Source: JALQUL01 sp040382935
Lineage (GTDB): Bacteria > Pseudomonadota > Gammaproteobacteria > Burkholderiales > Burkholderiaceae_C
NCBI GenBank assembly: GCA_040382935.1
Contig: JBEIEP010000010.1
Location: 9,761-73,760 of the forward strand
DNA: 64,000 nucleotides
Direction: 5' to 3'
The position numbers and the translations under genes are program-made. This document shows, piece by piece, positions 8,730-16,659 of this stretch; position 1 is the stretch's first letter; each line of letters opens with the position of its first letter. The notes beneath the pieces are model-generated. The model saw only the letters and a program-made list of their open reading frames with translations, was not told the DNA's origin and did not search any database.

Positions 8730-9649
8730 TGGACTCTTACGCTCTACTTTTGGCTGCGGCGCTCAATGCGGGTACGGTGCTGGCATTGGCCTCTTTGGGT
8801 CTGTTGCTTACCGAGAAGGTTGGCATTGTTAACCTGGGAGCAGAAGGCATTATGTTGTGCGCGGCAATTGCCGGGTTTGCCACGGTGGTGACCTTTGGCA
8901 ATGACTGGCTGGGATTTTTGGCAGGAATTGCGGTTGGCGCAGTGCTGGCCGCCATGTTTGGCGCGCTGGTGATTTGGCTCAATACCAATCAGTTTGCCAC
9001 TGGACTGGCTTTGACGCTGTTTGGCACAGGATTTTCGGCGTTTGTGGGTACGCGGTTTGTGCAGGCTACAGTGCCCGACCGCATGAAGTTTGAGATTCCC
9101 TATCTGTCCGAACTACCCTTCGCGGGCTTGGCCCTGTTTAGGCACCATCCCATGGTTTACGCCACGGTGGCGCTGGCTTTGGGGATGATTTGGTTTTTTT
9201 ACCGCACCAAGGCAGGGCTGGTGGTCAGAAGCGTGGGTGAAAGCCCTGAATCGGCCCATGCCCTTGGCTATCGCGTGCGCTTAATTCGATTTTGCGCGGT
9301 AGTGGTGGGCGGCGCGCTTTGTGGCTTGGCCGGCGCCTATTTGTCCGTTATTTACACGCCCCTTTGGGTGGAGGGCATGGTGGCTGGAAAGGGTTGGATT
9401 GCCCTGGCGCTGACAACCTTTGCAACCTGGCGTCCGGCAAGGGTATTGCTGGGTGCCTACTTGTTTGGCGGAGTGACCATGATTCAGTTCCATCTGCAGG
9501 CGTTGGGCGTCGATGTTCCCACCCAACTCTTAACGATGATGCCTTACATCGCCACTATCGTCGTGTTGGCGGCTATTTCTCGTAACCCGCAATGGATACG
9601 CGTCAATATGCCGGCCTCCTTGGGCAAACCCTTTTTTCCGGGCCATTGA
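8729..9649 (+). CDS. Purine/nucleoside ABC importer, permease 2
   Basis: A 306-residue second BPD_transp_2 permease. The family block EKVGIVNLGAEGIMLCAA is near residues 28-46, followed by alternating hydrophobic helices and the cytoplasmic coupling loop with SVGESPESAHALGY. Gene coupling to permease 1 is by a one-base stop/start overlap. The pattern of one ~350 and one ~300 residue permease behind a double ATPase is the standard BMP-family nucleoside importer layout. The receptor gene follows after 133 bases. Confidence 0.88.
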   Translation: MDSYALLLAAALNAGTVLALASLGLLLTEKVGIVNLGAEGIMLCAAIAGFATVVTFGNDWLGFLAGIAVGAVLAAMFGALVIWLNTNQFATGLALTLFGTGFSAFVGTRFVQATVPDRMKFEIPYLSELPFAGLALFRHHPMVYATVALALGMIWFFYRTKAGLVVRSVGESPESAHALGYRVRLIRFCAVVVGGALCGLAGAYLSVIYTPLWVEGMVAGKGWIALALTTFATWRPARVLLGAYLFGGVTMIQFHLQALGVDVPTQLLTMMPYIATIVVLAAISRNPQWIRVNMPASLGKPFFPGH

Positions 9650-9696
9650 TGGGGAGCGTCAGTGCAACAACAATTTAATTTTGCAAGGTTTCTTTT

Positions 9697-9719
9697 GTCA
9701 AATTAGCTGATAATTTGAC
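9697..9719 (+). promoter_or_regulatory. AT-rich perfect inverted repeat before the BMP lipoprotein gene
   Basis: GTCAAATTA (9697-9705) and TAATTTGAC (9711-9719) are perfectly inverted around a five-base loop, GCTGA. It lies in the 133-bp gap between permease 2 and the receptor gene. In RNA it would form a hairpin that could stabilise the receptor message or mark an internal control point; in DNA it could be an operator. No U-run follows, so it is not a standard terminator. Confidence 0.4.
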
Positions 9720-9782
9720 TTGGAATTGGTAGATCCGTTTCTTTTTCTTTTTCTCTTTCACTTCAATCTCAAAGGAAAATCA

Positions 9783-10928
9783 ATGACTGACATAAACAAA
9801 CGTAAGCTGATGAAGTTTGCCGCACTGACGGCAGTTGCCGCCGCGGCACTGGTCGGTTGCGGCAAAAAAGAAGAGGCCAAAGTGGCCGAGCCTGCTGCGG
9901 CCGCTTCGGCCCCGGCCAAGCCTGAGCCACTAAAGATTGCCTTTGCCTACGTGGGCCCTGTGGGTGACGGCGGTTGGACATTCGCTCACGACAATGGCCG
10001 CAAAGCCGTTGAGCAGGAGTTTGGCGACAAGGTTAAAACCTCTTTTGTTGAGAGCGTGCCTGAGTCCGCCGACGCTGAGCGTGCCATTCGTGACATGGCA
10101 GCACAAGGCAACAAGCTGATTTTTGGTACCACTTTTGGTTACATGGAGCCAATGCTCAAGGTTGCGGCTGATACCAAAGGTGTTATGTTTGAACACGCCA
10201 CTGGCTACAAACAAGCCGAGAACCTACGTACCTATGACAGCCGCACCTACGAAGGCGCGTACATGGCGGGTGTGATTGCAGGCAAGATGACCAAGACCAA
10301 TGTGTTGGGCTTTGTCGCTTCGGTTCAAATCCCTGAGGTTGTCCGTAACATCAACAGCTTTACCATGGGTGCCCAGTCCGTTAACCCTAAGGTTAAGACC
10401 AAAGTGGTGTGGGTCGGTGAGTGGTTCAATCCACCCAAAGAAACTGAAGCTGCGACCTCGTTGATCAACGGTGGTGCCGACGTACTGTTGCAAAACACCG
10501 ACTCACCGGCTGTCTTGAAAACAGCCCAAGAGAAGGGCAAGCGGGCGTTTGGTTGGGACTCTGACATGACCGCTTATGGGCCTAAAGCCCATTTGGGTTC
10601 CGCAGTGATTAACTGGGGTCCTTACTACATTAAAGCCACCAAAGAGGCTTTGGACGGTACTTGGAAGGGTAATTCGAGCGTGTGGTGGGGTCATAAAGAA
10701 GGCGCCATTGATATGATCGGTATCGCTGAAGACGTACCTGCTGATATCAAAACCAGAGTAGATGAAATCAAAGCAGGCCTGAAAGATGGAAGTTTTCACA
10801 TCTGGAAAGGTCCAATCGTTGGACAAGACGGTAAAGTCATTTTGGCGAAAGACGCTGTTGCTGACGACAAGTTCCTAGGCGGCGTTAACTTCTACGTCAA
10901 AGGCGTGGAAGGTAAACTGGCTAAGTAA
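9783..10928 (+). CDS. BMP-family purine/nucleoside-binding lipoprotein
   Basis: This 381-residue receptor belongs to the Bmp/Med/PnrA family of nucleoside and nucleobase binding proteins. The ATG at 9783 follows AAAGGAAAA and starts a lipoprotein signal peptide with lipobox LVGC, giving lipidated Cys26. An Ala/Pro/Glu-rich linker follows, then the binding fold: KIAFAYVGPVGDGGW, FGTTFGYMEP, and VFASVQIPEVVRNINSF-type segments typical of the family. It is probably anchored in the inner membrane facing the periplasm and delivers ligand to the upstream ABC complex. A strong terminator follows, so the importer operon ends here. A second, non-lipidated paralogue is at 12167. Confidence 0.9.
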   Translation: MTDINKRKLMKFAALTAVAAAALVGCGKKEEAKVAEPAAAASAPAKPEPLKIAFAYVGPVGDGGWTFAHDNGRKAVEQEFGDKVKTSFVESVPESADAERAIRDMAAQGNKLIFGTTFGYMEPMLKVAADTKGVMFEHATGYKQAENLRTYDSRTYEGAYMAGVIAGKMTKTNVLGFVASVQIPEVVRNINSFTMGAQSVNPKVKTKVVWVGEWFNPPKETEAATSLINGGADVLLQNTDSPAVLKTAQEKGKRAFGWDSDMTAYGPKAHLGSAVINWGPYYIKATKEALDGTWKGNSSVWWGHKEGAIDMIGIAEDVPADIKTRVDEIKAGLKDGSFHIWKGPIVGQDGKVILAKDAVADDKFLGGVNFYVKGVEGKLAK

Positions 10929-10942
10929 AGTCGGTTCGCCGT

Positions 10943-10971
10943 AAAAAGGCCGCCTGGTGCGGCCTTTTTTT
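10943..10971 (+). terminator. Rho-independent terminator of the importer operon
   Basis: Arms AAAAAGGCCGC (10943-10953) and GCGGCCTTTTT (10959-10969) pair around loop CTGGT and run into a T-tract. It starts 14 bases after the receptor stop codon. Confidence 0.9.
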
Positions 10972-10999
10972 GTTGCTGGAGTGATAGGGGAGTAAATCC

Positions 11000-12061
11000 A
11001 TGTCGATTTTGGAAATGATTCGCGCACGTGGCGCGGTGCCACAAAGTCAAATTGCGGCATTCGTAAAAGGGATGCCCAAAGCAGAGTTGCACATTCATAT
11101 CGAAGGCTCTTTAGAGCCCGAGTTGATGTTTGCACTGGCCAGGCGCAACGGTATGCAACTGCCCTACGCCAACGTGGAGGCGCTACGTAGTGCCTACGTG
11201 TTTGACAGCCTGCAAAGCTTTTTAGACCTGTACCACGCGGGTACTATGGTGCTTAAAACCGAACAAGATTTTTACGACATGACCATGGCCTACCTGGTGC
11301 GCGCCCACCAAGACCATGTGCTGCACACTGAAATTTTCTTTGACACCCAAACCCATACAGGCCATGGTGTGGCCGCTGAAGTGGTAGTGAACGGCATTTG
11401 GCGGGCCTGCCAAACCGCAGGTGCGCAATGGGGCATGAGCAGCGGCTTGATCTTGTGCTTTTTGCGGCACTTAAGCGAAGAAGAGGCCTTTACCTGCCTA
11501 GAAGAGGTACTGCCCCTGCGGGACAAGCTGCTGGGTATTGGGCTGGCCTCTAGTGAGGTGGGCCACCCGCCGGCAAAATTTAAGCGGGTGTTTGCCAAGT
11601 GCCGTGACCTAGGATTTAGACTGGTGGCCCATGCGGGCGAGGAAGGACCACCCGAATACGTATGGAGTGCCTTGGATGATTTAAAGGTGGAGCGAATCGA
11701 CCACGGCGTGAGAGCCCTTGAGGATACACGGCTGGTACAGCGCCTAGTACAGGACAAGATACCGCTGACGGTATGCCCGTTCTCTAACGTGAAGTTGCGG
11801 GTGTTTGACACCTTAAAAGACCACAACCTCAAGCACCTGCTGGACCAGGGTTTGATGGCCACCGTGAACTCAGACGACCCCTCGTACTTTGGTGGCTACA
11901 TAGCGCAAAACTTTACCGATACCTTTGCAGCCTTGGGCCTGGGCTTGGACCATGCCTATACGCTGGCACGCAATTCGTTTGATGCCAGCTTTGTTCAGGA
12001 CGGCAGGCGGCGGGAGTTGGTGGACGCGTTGGACCAATATGCTTCTGAATTTTTGGCTTAA
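11000..12061 (+). CDS. Adenine deaminase (adenosine-deaminase fold, Aah1-like)
   Basis: A 353-residue zinc amidohydrolase. Metal and catalytic residues are in place: His31 and His33 (HIHIEG), His211 and Glu214 in VAHAGEEGPPEY, His235 in ERIDHGV, Asp292/Asp293 in NSDDPSYFGG. Most pipelines would call it adenosine deaminase, but GLASSEVGHPPAKF and TVNSDDPSYFGGY match the adenine-specific branch (yeast Aah1 and the Pseudomonas PA0148 type), as I recall those sequences. It would convert adenine to hypoxanthine, which feeds the xanthine dehydrogenase encoded upstream. Start ATG 11000 follows AGGGGAG. It lies between the two BMP-type receptors and after the operon terminator, so it has its own promoter or depends on readthrough. 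Confidence 0.82.
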   Translation: MSILEMIRARGAVPQSQIAAFVKGMPKAELHIHIEGSLEPELMFALARRNGMQLPYANVEALRSAYVFDSLQSFLDLYHAGTMVLKTEQDFYDMTMAYLVRAHQDHVLHTEIFFDTQTHTGHGVAAEVVVNGIWRACQTAGAQWGMSSGLILCFLRHLSEEEAFTCLEEVLPLRDKLLGIGLASSEVGHPPAKFKRVFAKCRDLGFRLVAHAGEEGPPEYVWSALDDLKVERIDHGVRALEDTRLVQRLVQDKIPLTVCPFSNVKLRVFDTLKDHNLKHLLDQGLMATVNSDDPSYFGGYIAQNFTDTFAALGLGLDHAYTLARNSFDASFVQDGRRRELVDALDQYASEFLA

Positions 12062-12106
12062 GCGCTAATCACGACTTATTGAACCCAGCTCGCCCTTAGA
12101 ATACCC

Positions 12107-12137
12107 ACGCCTTCGGGATGTCCGTTCCTGAAGGCGT
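12107..12137 (+). other. Hairpin between adenine deaminase and second BMP protein
   Basis: ACGCCTTC (12107-12114) and GAAGGCGT (12130-12137) are perfectly inverted with a 15-base loop, followed by TTCATTTT. It may be a weak terminator of the deaminase gene, or part of the leader of the next gene. The long loop lowers confidence. Confidence 0.4.
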
Positions 12138-12166
12138 TTCATTTTCGGACCATGTAGAGGACTACC

Positions 12167-13288
12167 ATGTACAAAAACCTCATTAACCGCCGTATTGCGG
12201 TTGTGGGAGCCTTGGGCGCTATTTTTCAGGCCAACGCCGCGGCAACATCCAAAACACCCATTTCAAAACCCCTTAAAGTGGGTTTTTTATATGTGGCCCC
12301 TTTGGCCGCAGGGGGCTGGGTACAGCAACACGATTTGGGCCGGAAGGCCATTGAAAAAGCCTTTGGCAATGCCGTCACCACGCATTACGTTGAAAACGTG
12401 GCCGAAGGCCCCGATGCCGAACGTGTGCTGCGGGACATGGCGGGCAACGGTTATGGCCTAGTATTTACCCCCAGCTTTGGCTACATGGAGCCTACGATCA
12501 AGGTGGCTGGTGAATTCCCAACCGTTAAGTTTGAAAGCATTACCGGCTATAAGACCGCGCCCAACGTGGCAGTGGCCAACGCGCGTTACTACGAGGGACG
12601 CTATCTGGCGGGGGTGGCCGCTGGTGCCGCAACCAATGCCATGGGCCGTGAACCCTTGGCAGGCTACGTGGCGGGCTTTCCTATCCCCGAGGTGTTGCAG
12701 GGCATTAATGCGTTTACCCTGGGGATGCAGTCGGTTAACCCCAAAGCCCGCACCAAGGTGATTTTTTTGAACAAATGGTTTGACCCAGCGGCAGAGCGTG
12801 AGGCGGCGGTGACCTTGCTTAACCAAGGGTGTGAGGTGTTGGCGTATCACACAGGCTCTAATGCCGTGGTGTTGGCTGCGCAAGCGGCGGGCAAAAAGGT
12901 GGTGGCCTACCATTCGGATTTGCGCCACATTGCACCCGACGCGCAGTTGCTTGCGGTGGGCCACCATTGGGGCGGCTATTACACCCAGCGTGTCAAAGCG
13001 GTTTTAAACGGCACTTGGAAAAGTGGTGCGGTATGGGGTGGTATTGCAGAGGGCATGGTGTCGGCCGACCAGTTTGGCACCTGGGTGCCAGCCGCTGTGC
13101 AGTCCCGTGTCAAGGCCGCCCAAGCGGCGCTGGTAAAAAAGCGTTTGGCCCCGTTTCAAGGCCCGATATGGAGCCAAGACAAAAGCATGGTGGTTGCCAA
13201 AGGCGGTGCATTGAGCGACGCGCAAATTGCCAGTATGAACTTCTTGGTGGCGGGCGTTGAGAGTTCGCGTACCATGACAACTTCTTAG
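12167..13288 (+). CDS. Second BMP-family periplasmic binding protein
   Basis: A 373-residue paralogue of the lipoprotein at 9783, with the same landmarks (FLYVAPLAAGGWVQQHD, FTPSFGYMEP, GFPIPEVLQGINAFTLGMQ). It has a signal peptide ending near ANA/AA instead of a lipobox, so it is probably free in the periplasm. The two share the same fold but differ in pocket-side residues (GPVGDGGW versus APLAAGGW), which suggests a different purine ligand. No permease or ATPase gene accompanies it, so it probably feeds the same ABC complex. It is followed after 32 bases by guanine deaminase, which hints at guanine or guanosine-type ligands; that is inference. Confidence 0.82.
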   Translation: MYKNLINRRIAVVGALGAIFQANAAATSKTPISKPLKVGFLYVAPLAAGGWVQQHDLGRKAIEKAFGNAVTTHYVENVAEGPDAERVLRDMAGNGYGLVFTPSFGYMEPTIKVAGEFPTVKFESITGYKTAPNVAVANARYYEGRYLAGVAAGAATNAMGREPLAGYVAGFPIPEVLQGINAFTLGMQSVNPKARTKVIFLNKWFDPAAEREAAVTLLNQGCEVLAYHTGSNAVVLAAQAAGKKVVAYHSDLRHIAPDAQLLAVGHHWGGYYTQRVKAVLNGTWKSGAVWGGIAEGMVSADQFGTWVPAAVQSRVKAAQAALVKKRLAPFQGPIWSQDKSMVVAKGGALSDAQIASMNFLVAGVESSRTMTTS

Positions 13289-13320
13289 ATTTATCAAGGC
13301 CAGTTGGCTCTTTAAGCTCC

Positions 13321-14607
13321 ATGAAAAAAGGCTACCGCGCTTCGATTTTGTCGTTTGATCCTACCGGCACCCCCCGCTATGAAAGCGACGGCTTGCTGGT
13401 GGTTGGTACCGATGCGAATGGTGTTGGCCGGGTGGAGGCCAACGGCTCTTACGCGCAAACCAGAGGTTTGTACCCCGACCTGCCAGTGACCCATTGGCCG
13501 GATCATTTAATCGCACCGGGCTTTGTGGATTTGCATGTGCATTACCCGCAAACCGACATCATTGGCGCGCCCGCACCCGGCCTGCTGCCCTGGCTAGAAA
13601 ACTATACCTTTCCAGAAGAGTCGCGTTACCACGACGCGGAGTACGCCCACAGTACCGCCACGTTTTTTTTGGACGAAATGTTGCGCAACGGTGTTACCAC
13701 CGCACTCACGTTTGCGACCTCTCACCCTGCGTCGGTTAATGCACTGATGCAAGAGGCCGACCAGCGCAATTTGCGCTGGATTGCGGGCAAGGTGTTGCAA
13801 GACCGGCATAGCCCAGATGGCGTGCGGGACGAAACCGAACAAAGCCTGATTGACACCGAAGAGTTGATTGAACGCTGGCATGGCAAAGGGCAGGGCGGGC
13901 GACTGGGGTATGCCATTACCCCACGTTTTGCGCCTACCAGTACCGACGCACAGTTGGCAGGGGCTGGAGCGTTGGCCAGCAAGTACCCCAGTGTGTGGGT
14001 GCAGTCGCATGTGGCGGAAAACAAAGACGAGATTGCCTGGGCCAGAGCCTTGTTTCCCAACAGCCGCAGCTACTTGGCCACCTACCAGGATTTTGGGTTG
14101 ATGCGCGCCCGTTCGGTGTTTGCCCACTGCATTCATTTTGACGAGGCGGACCGGCAGTTGATGCGGCAAACCGGGGCGAGCGCTGCCGTTTGCCCCACCA
14201 GCAATTTGTTCTTGGGTAGTGGCTTTTTTGATTTTGTCGAGGCCGATAAGGCCGGGTTTGGCTACGGTTTGGCCTGTGATGTGGGTGGCGGCACCAGTTT
14301 TAGCCCGTTTCATACCATGATGGCGGCGTATTACGTGGGCCGAGAGGGTGCAAGCAAGGCGGGCACCAGTTTGTTGCCAAGCACCCTTTGGTGGCGTCAT
14401 ACCGGTGGTGCGGCCCAATCCTTGGGGCTAGGTGACACCATTGGCACGCTGGCTGTTGGAAGTGAAGCGGATTTGTTGGTGTTGGACTTAAAAGCCACAC
14501 CTTTGCTGGCACGCAAAATGGCGCGGGCCAACAGTCTGGACGAGTTGTTGTTCAGTCTTATCGTGCTGGGGGATGACCGGGTAGTTAAATACACCTTGAT
14601 TGCCTAG
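13321..14607 (+). CDS. guaD: Guanine deaminase
   Basis: A 428-residue amidohydrolase that converts guanine to xanthine. Zinc ligands His72 and His74 lie in FVDLHVHYPQTD, followed by the guanine-deaminase-specific segment LPWLENYTFPEE, then SHVAENKDEI, FAHCIHFDEAD, and ACDVGGGTSFSPFHTM containing the catalytic Asp. Length is usual. It supplies the substrate of XdhAB. The stop codon TAG is part of the CTAG target of MITE copy 2, which begins at the next base, so the transposon inserted exactly at the gene end. No sign of C-terminal damage: the last residues fit the family. Confidence 0.92.
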   Translation: MKKGYRASILSFDPTGTPRYESDGLLVVGTDANGVGRVEANGSYAQTRGLYPDLPVTHWPDHLIAPGFVDLHVHYPQTDIIGAPAPGLLPWLENYTFPEESRYHDAEYAHSTATFFLDEMLRNGVTTALTFATSHPASVNALMQEADQRNLRWIAGKVLQDRHSPDGVRDETEQSLIDTEELIERWHGKGQGGRLGYAITPRFAPTSTDAQLAGAGALASKYPSVWVQSHVAENKDEIAWARALFPNSRSYLATYQDFGLMRARSVFAHCIHFDEADRQLMRQTGASAAVCPTSNLFLGSGFFDFVEADKAGFGYGLACDVGGGTSFSPFHTMMAAYYVGREGASKAGTSLLPSTLWWRHTGGAAQSLGLGDTIGTLAVGSEADLLVLDLKATPLLARKMARANSLDELLFSLIVLGDDRVVKYTLIA

Positions 14608-14768
14608 GAACCGTCTGCAAAACTCGCTGTGCGGATATGAGCCACGAGAATGGATGCACCACAAGGCGGATTTTGCAGCTCATACCGGGCGGTATGAGCC
14701 AAAAAGCCAACGCGGTGGGGCGCCATTATCGGGGCCTCAGATCGCGCATGGGGTTTTGCAGAGGGTTC
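14608..14768 (+). mobile_element. 161-bp MITE, copy 2 (CTAG-flanked)
   Basis: Flanked by CTAG at 14604-14607 and 14769-14772. The ends are GAACCGTCTGCAAAAC and, in reverse, GAACCCTCTGCAAAAC. A central perfect hairpin has arms GCTCATACC (14678-14686) and GGTATGAGC (14691-14699). It is the inverted match of 378-538. It contains no gene and lies between guaD and dcd, where it may also act as a transcript-end structure for guaD. Confidence 0.87.
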
Positions 14769-14884
14769 CTAGCTCTTACATCCGGTGTTTTGGGTGTTTT
14801 TACCGGCGTTTAGACACAGCGATACTCATTTAGGACAGGGTCACCGGTGGCTGTGTCAAAATCGGCCCAGAGGAATGGAACGAC

Positions 14885-15451
14885 ATGAGCATTAAAAGCG
14901 ACAAATGGATTCGACGTATGGCCGAGTCCACCGGCATGATAGAGCCCTTTGAACCGGGCCAGGTGCGCCAAGTAGACGGGCAGCGCATCATTAGTTACGG
15001 CACCAGCAGCTACGGCTATGACATTCGGTGTGCCCCTGAGTTCAAGGTGTTTACCAATATCCACAGCACGGTGGTGGACCCCAAGAACTTTGACGAAAAA
15101 AGCTTTGTCGATTTCAACTCCGACGTGTGCATCATTCCGCCCAACAGTTTTGCACTGGCTCGCACCATGGAGTACTTTAGGATTCCGCGCAATGTGCTCA
15201 CCATCTGCCTGGGCAAAAGCACCTATGCCCGTTGCGGCATTATTGTCAACGTGACGCCTTTTGAACCCGAGTGGGAAGGCTATGTGACGCTGGAGTTTAG
15301 CAACACCACACCGCTGCCCGCCAAGATTTACGCGGGTGAGGGTTGCGCTCAAGTTTTGTTTTTTGAAAGTAACGAGCCCTGTGAGACCAGCTACAAAGAC
15401 CGCGGCGGTAAGTACCAGGGGCAAACTGGTGTTACCTTACCGAGGGCCTAG
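14885..15451 (+). CDS. dcd: dCTP deaminase
   Basis: A 188-residue homotrimeric enzyme that deaminates dCTP to dUTP, the precursor for dTMP synthesis. Family landmarks: YDIRCAPEF near residue 43, GKSTYARCGIIVNVTPFEPEWEGYVTLEFSN with the catalytic Glu in the VTLE segment, and the C-terminal GGKYQGQTGVTLPR that closes over the nucleotide. A ribosome site GAGGAATGG precedes ATG 14885. It is a pyrimidine enzyme and is probably adjacent to the purine locus by chance. Confidence 0.93.
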   Translation: MSIKSDKWIRRMAESTGMIEPFEPGQVRQVDGQRIISYGTSSYGYDIRCAPEFKVFTNIHSTVVDPKNFDEKSFVDFNSDVCIIPPNSFALARTMEYFRIPRNVLTICLGKSTYARCGIIVNVTPFEPEWEGYVTLEFSNTTPLPAKIYAGEGCAQVLFFESNEPCETSYKDRGGKYQGQTGVTLPRA

Positions 15452-15454
15452 TCC

Positions 15455-16597
15455 ATGAACCGACGGTTTTTTACTAATTTTCGTGGTTCGTTTGCCGCAT
15501 TTTTTTTAGGCGTGATGCTGTTGGCCAATGGCATGGCGCAGTCACGCGATATCTTGATTGGCGCTTCACTGCCCTTGACCGGCCCGAATGCAGCAGCAGG
15601 TCAAGAAGGCCTAACGGCCATGAAAGCCGCGTTTGGTGCGCTGAATGCCAAAGGTGGTATTCAGGGGCGAAAGGTGAGGCTGGAAGTATTGGACGACGCC
15701 TTTTCGGCGGCCACCGCGGCTGAAAATGTGAAGCTTTTGAACGCCAAAGGGGGTGTCGCACTGTTTAACTGCTGGGGAACCTCAAGTTGTTCAGCGATGA
15801 TGCCCGTCATTACTGAGGCCAAATTGCCTATGGTTTCAGGTATCGCAGGGGGTGGTCCTATGCGGGCGCAACCGGGCCGCTACGTTTTTAACGTGCGTGC
15901 CTCTACAGCCGACGAAATCCAAAAAATGGTGGATGTCATGCTGACCGGCGGACAAAACCGAATCGCGTTAGTGTACCAAGATGACCCTTTTGGAAAAAGT
16001 GGACAGGTCGCCGCACAGGGTGTGCTGCAAAAGGCTGGCCTGAAAGCCAAGATCGAGTTGCCTCTGGCACGTGATGGTTCTAATGCACTGGCAGTGACTC
16101 GACAAATTTTGCAGTCCGGTGCAAACGGTGTCATTTTGGTGGCTTCGCCGGTGCCGACTGTGGCACTCATCAAACTGGCCCGTAAAGAAGGGCTTGCGAT
16201 CCAGTTTTACAACCTGGCCGCGCAAGCCAATATCAAGGTAGCCAATGATTTAGGACCGAACGCAGGCAGTGTGGTCTTTACCACGGTAGTCCCCAGCCCT
16301 TGGAAATCAAGGATGTCCATTGTGAGCGAATACCAGCAGGCAATGCAGGCGTTTACCGGAAAGCAGGACTACTCGTATCTAAGCCTAGAAGTTTTCATCA
16401 ACGCCAAGGTGTTGATTGAAGGACTTAGCCGTGCCGCACCCAATATCACCCGCGATGGTTTGATCGCGGCGTTGGAAACCATGGGTGAGCAGCGTTTTGG
16501 TGATGCCATGAACATCAAGTACAGCCCATCAGAGCGTAGCGGCTCCGAGTATATTGGGCTCACCATCTTCAATAGCCAAGGCCGATTTATGGAGTAG
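15455..16597 (+). CDS. Branched-chain-amino-acid-type ABC substrate-binding protein
   Basis: A 380-residue periplasmic binding protein of the LivJ-like (Peripla_BP_6) class. A signal peptide covers about residues 1-29 (hydrophobic core FAAFFLGVMLLANGMA, then QS). The mature start ILIGASLPLTGPNAAAGQEG is the typical first strand and ligand loop. Other fold markers are VALFNCWGTSSCSAMMPV and ALVYQDDPFGKSG. No permease or ATPase genes are next to it, so the transporter partner is elsewhere and the ligand cannot be told; aromatic acids and amides are also bound by this family. It starts three bases after the dcd stop. Confidence 0.8.
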   Translation: MNRRFFTNFRGSFAAFFLGVMLLANGMAQSRDILIGASLPLTGPNAAAGQEGLTAMKAAFGALNAKGGIQGRKVRLEVLDDAFSAATAAENVKLLNAKGGVALFNCWGTSSCSAMMPVITEAKLPMVSGIAGGGPMRAQPGRYVFNVRASTADEIQKMVDVMLTGGQNRIALVYQDDPFGKSGQVAAQGVLQKAGLKAKIELPLARDGSNALAVTRQILQSGANGVILVASPVPTVALIKLARKEGLAIQFYNLAAQANIKVANDLGPNAGSVVFTTVVPSPWKSRMSIVSEYQQAMQAFTGKQDYSYLSLEVFINAKVLIEGLSRAAPNITRDGLIAALETMGEQRFGDAMNIKYSPSERSGSEYIGLTIFNSQGRFME

Positions 16598-16598
16598 G

Positions 16599-16655
16599 CG
16601 GTAGCCGCCACGCCAGCCTCATCGCTCCCAAGCTCTTTGTGCTCGGTGGCTACCG
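16599..16655. terminator. Long-loop hairpin between convergent genes
   Basis: CGGTAGCCGCC (16599-16609) and GGTGGCTACCG (16645-16655) are inverted with one mismatch and a 35-base loop. It fills the gap between two convergent genes. No T-run is present, so termination is only a possibility. Confidence 0.35.
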
Positions 16656-16659
16656 TCGT

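Noticed and set aside
9720..9782. Upstream TTG extension of the BMP lipoprotein gene
   Set aside because: It would put 21 residues before the lipoprotein signal peptide; ATG 9783 has a good ribosome site.
374..14772. Mobilisation of the MITEs by the IS5-family element at 32674
   Set aside because: The terminal repeats differ (GAACCxTCTGCAAAAC versus TAAGTCGCCCCTGATT), so this transposase is unlikely to recognise them.
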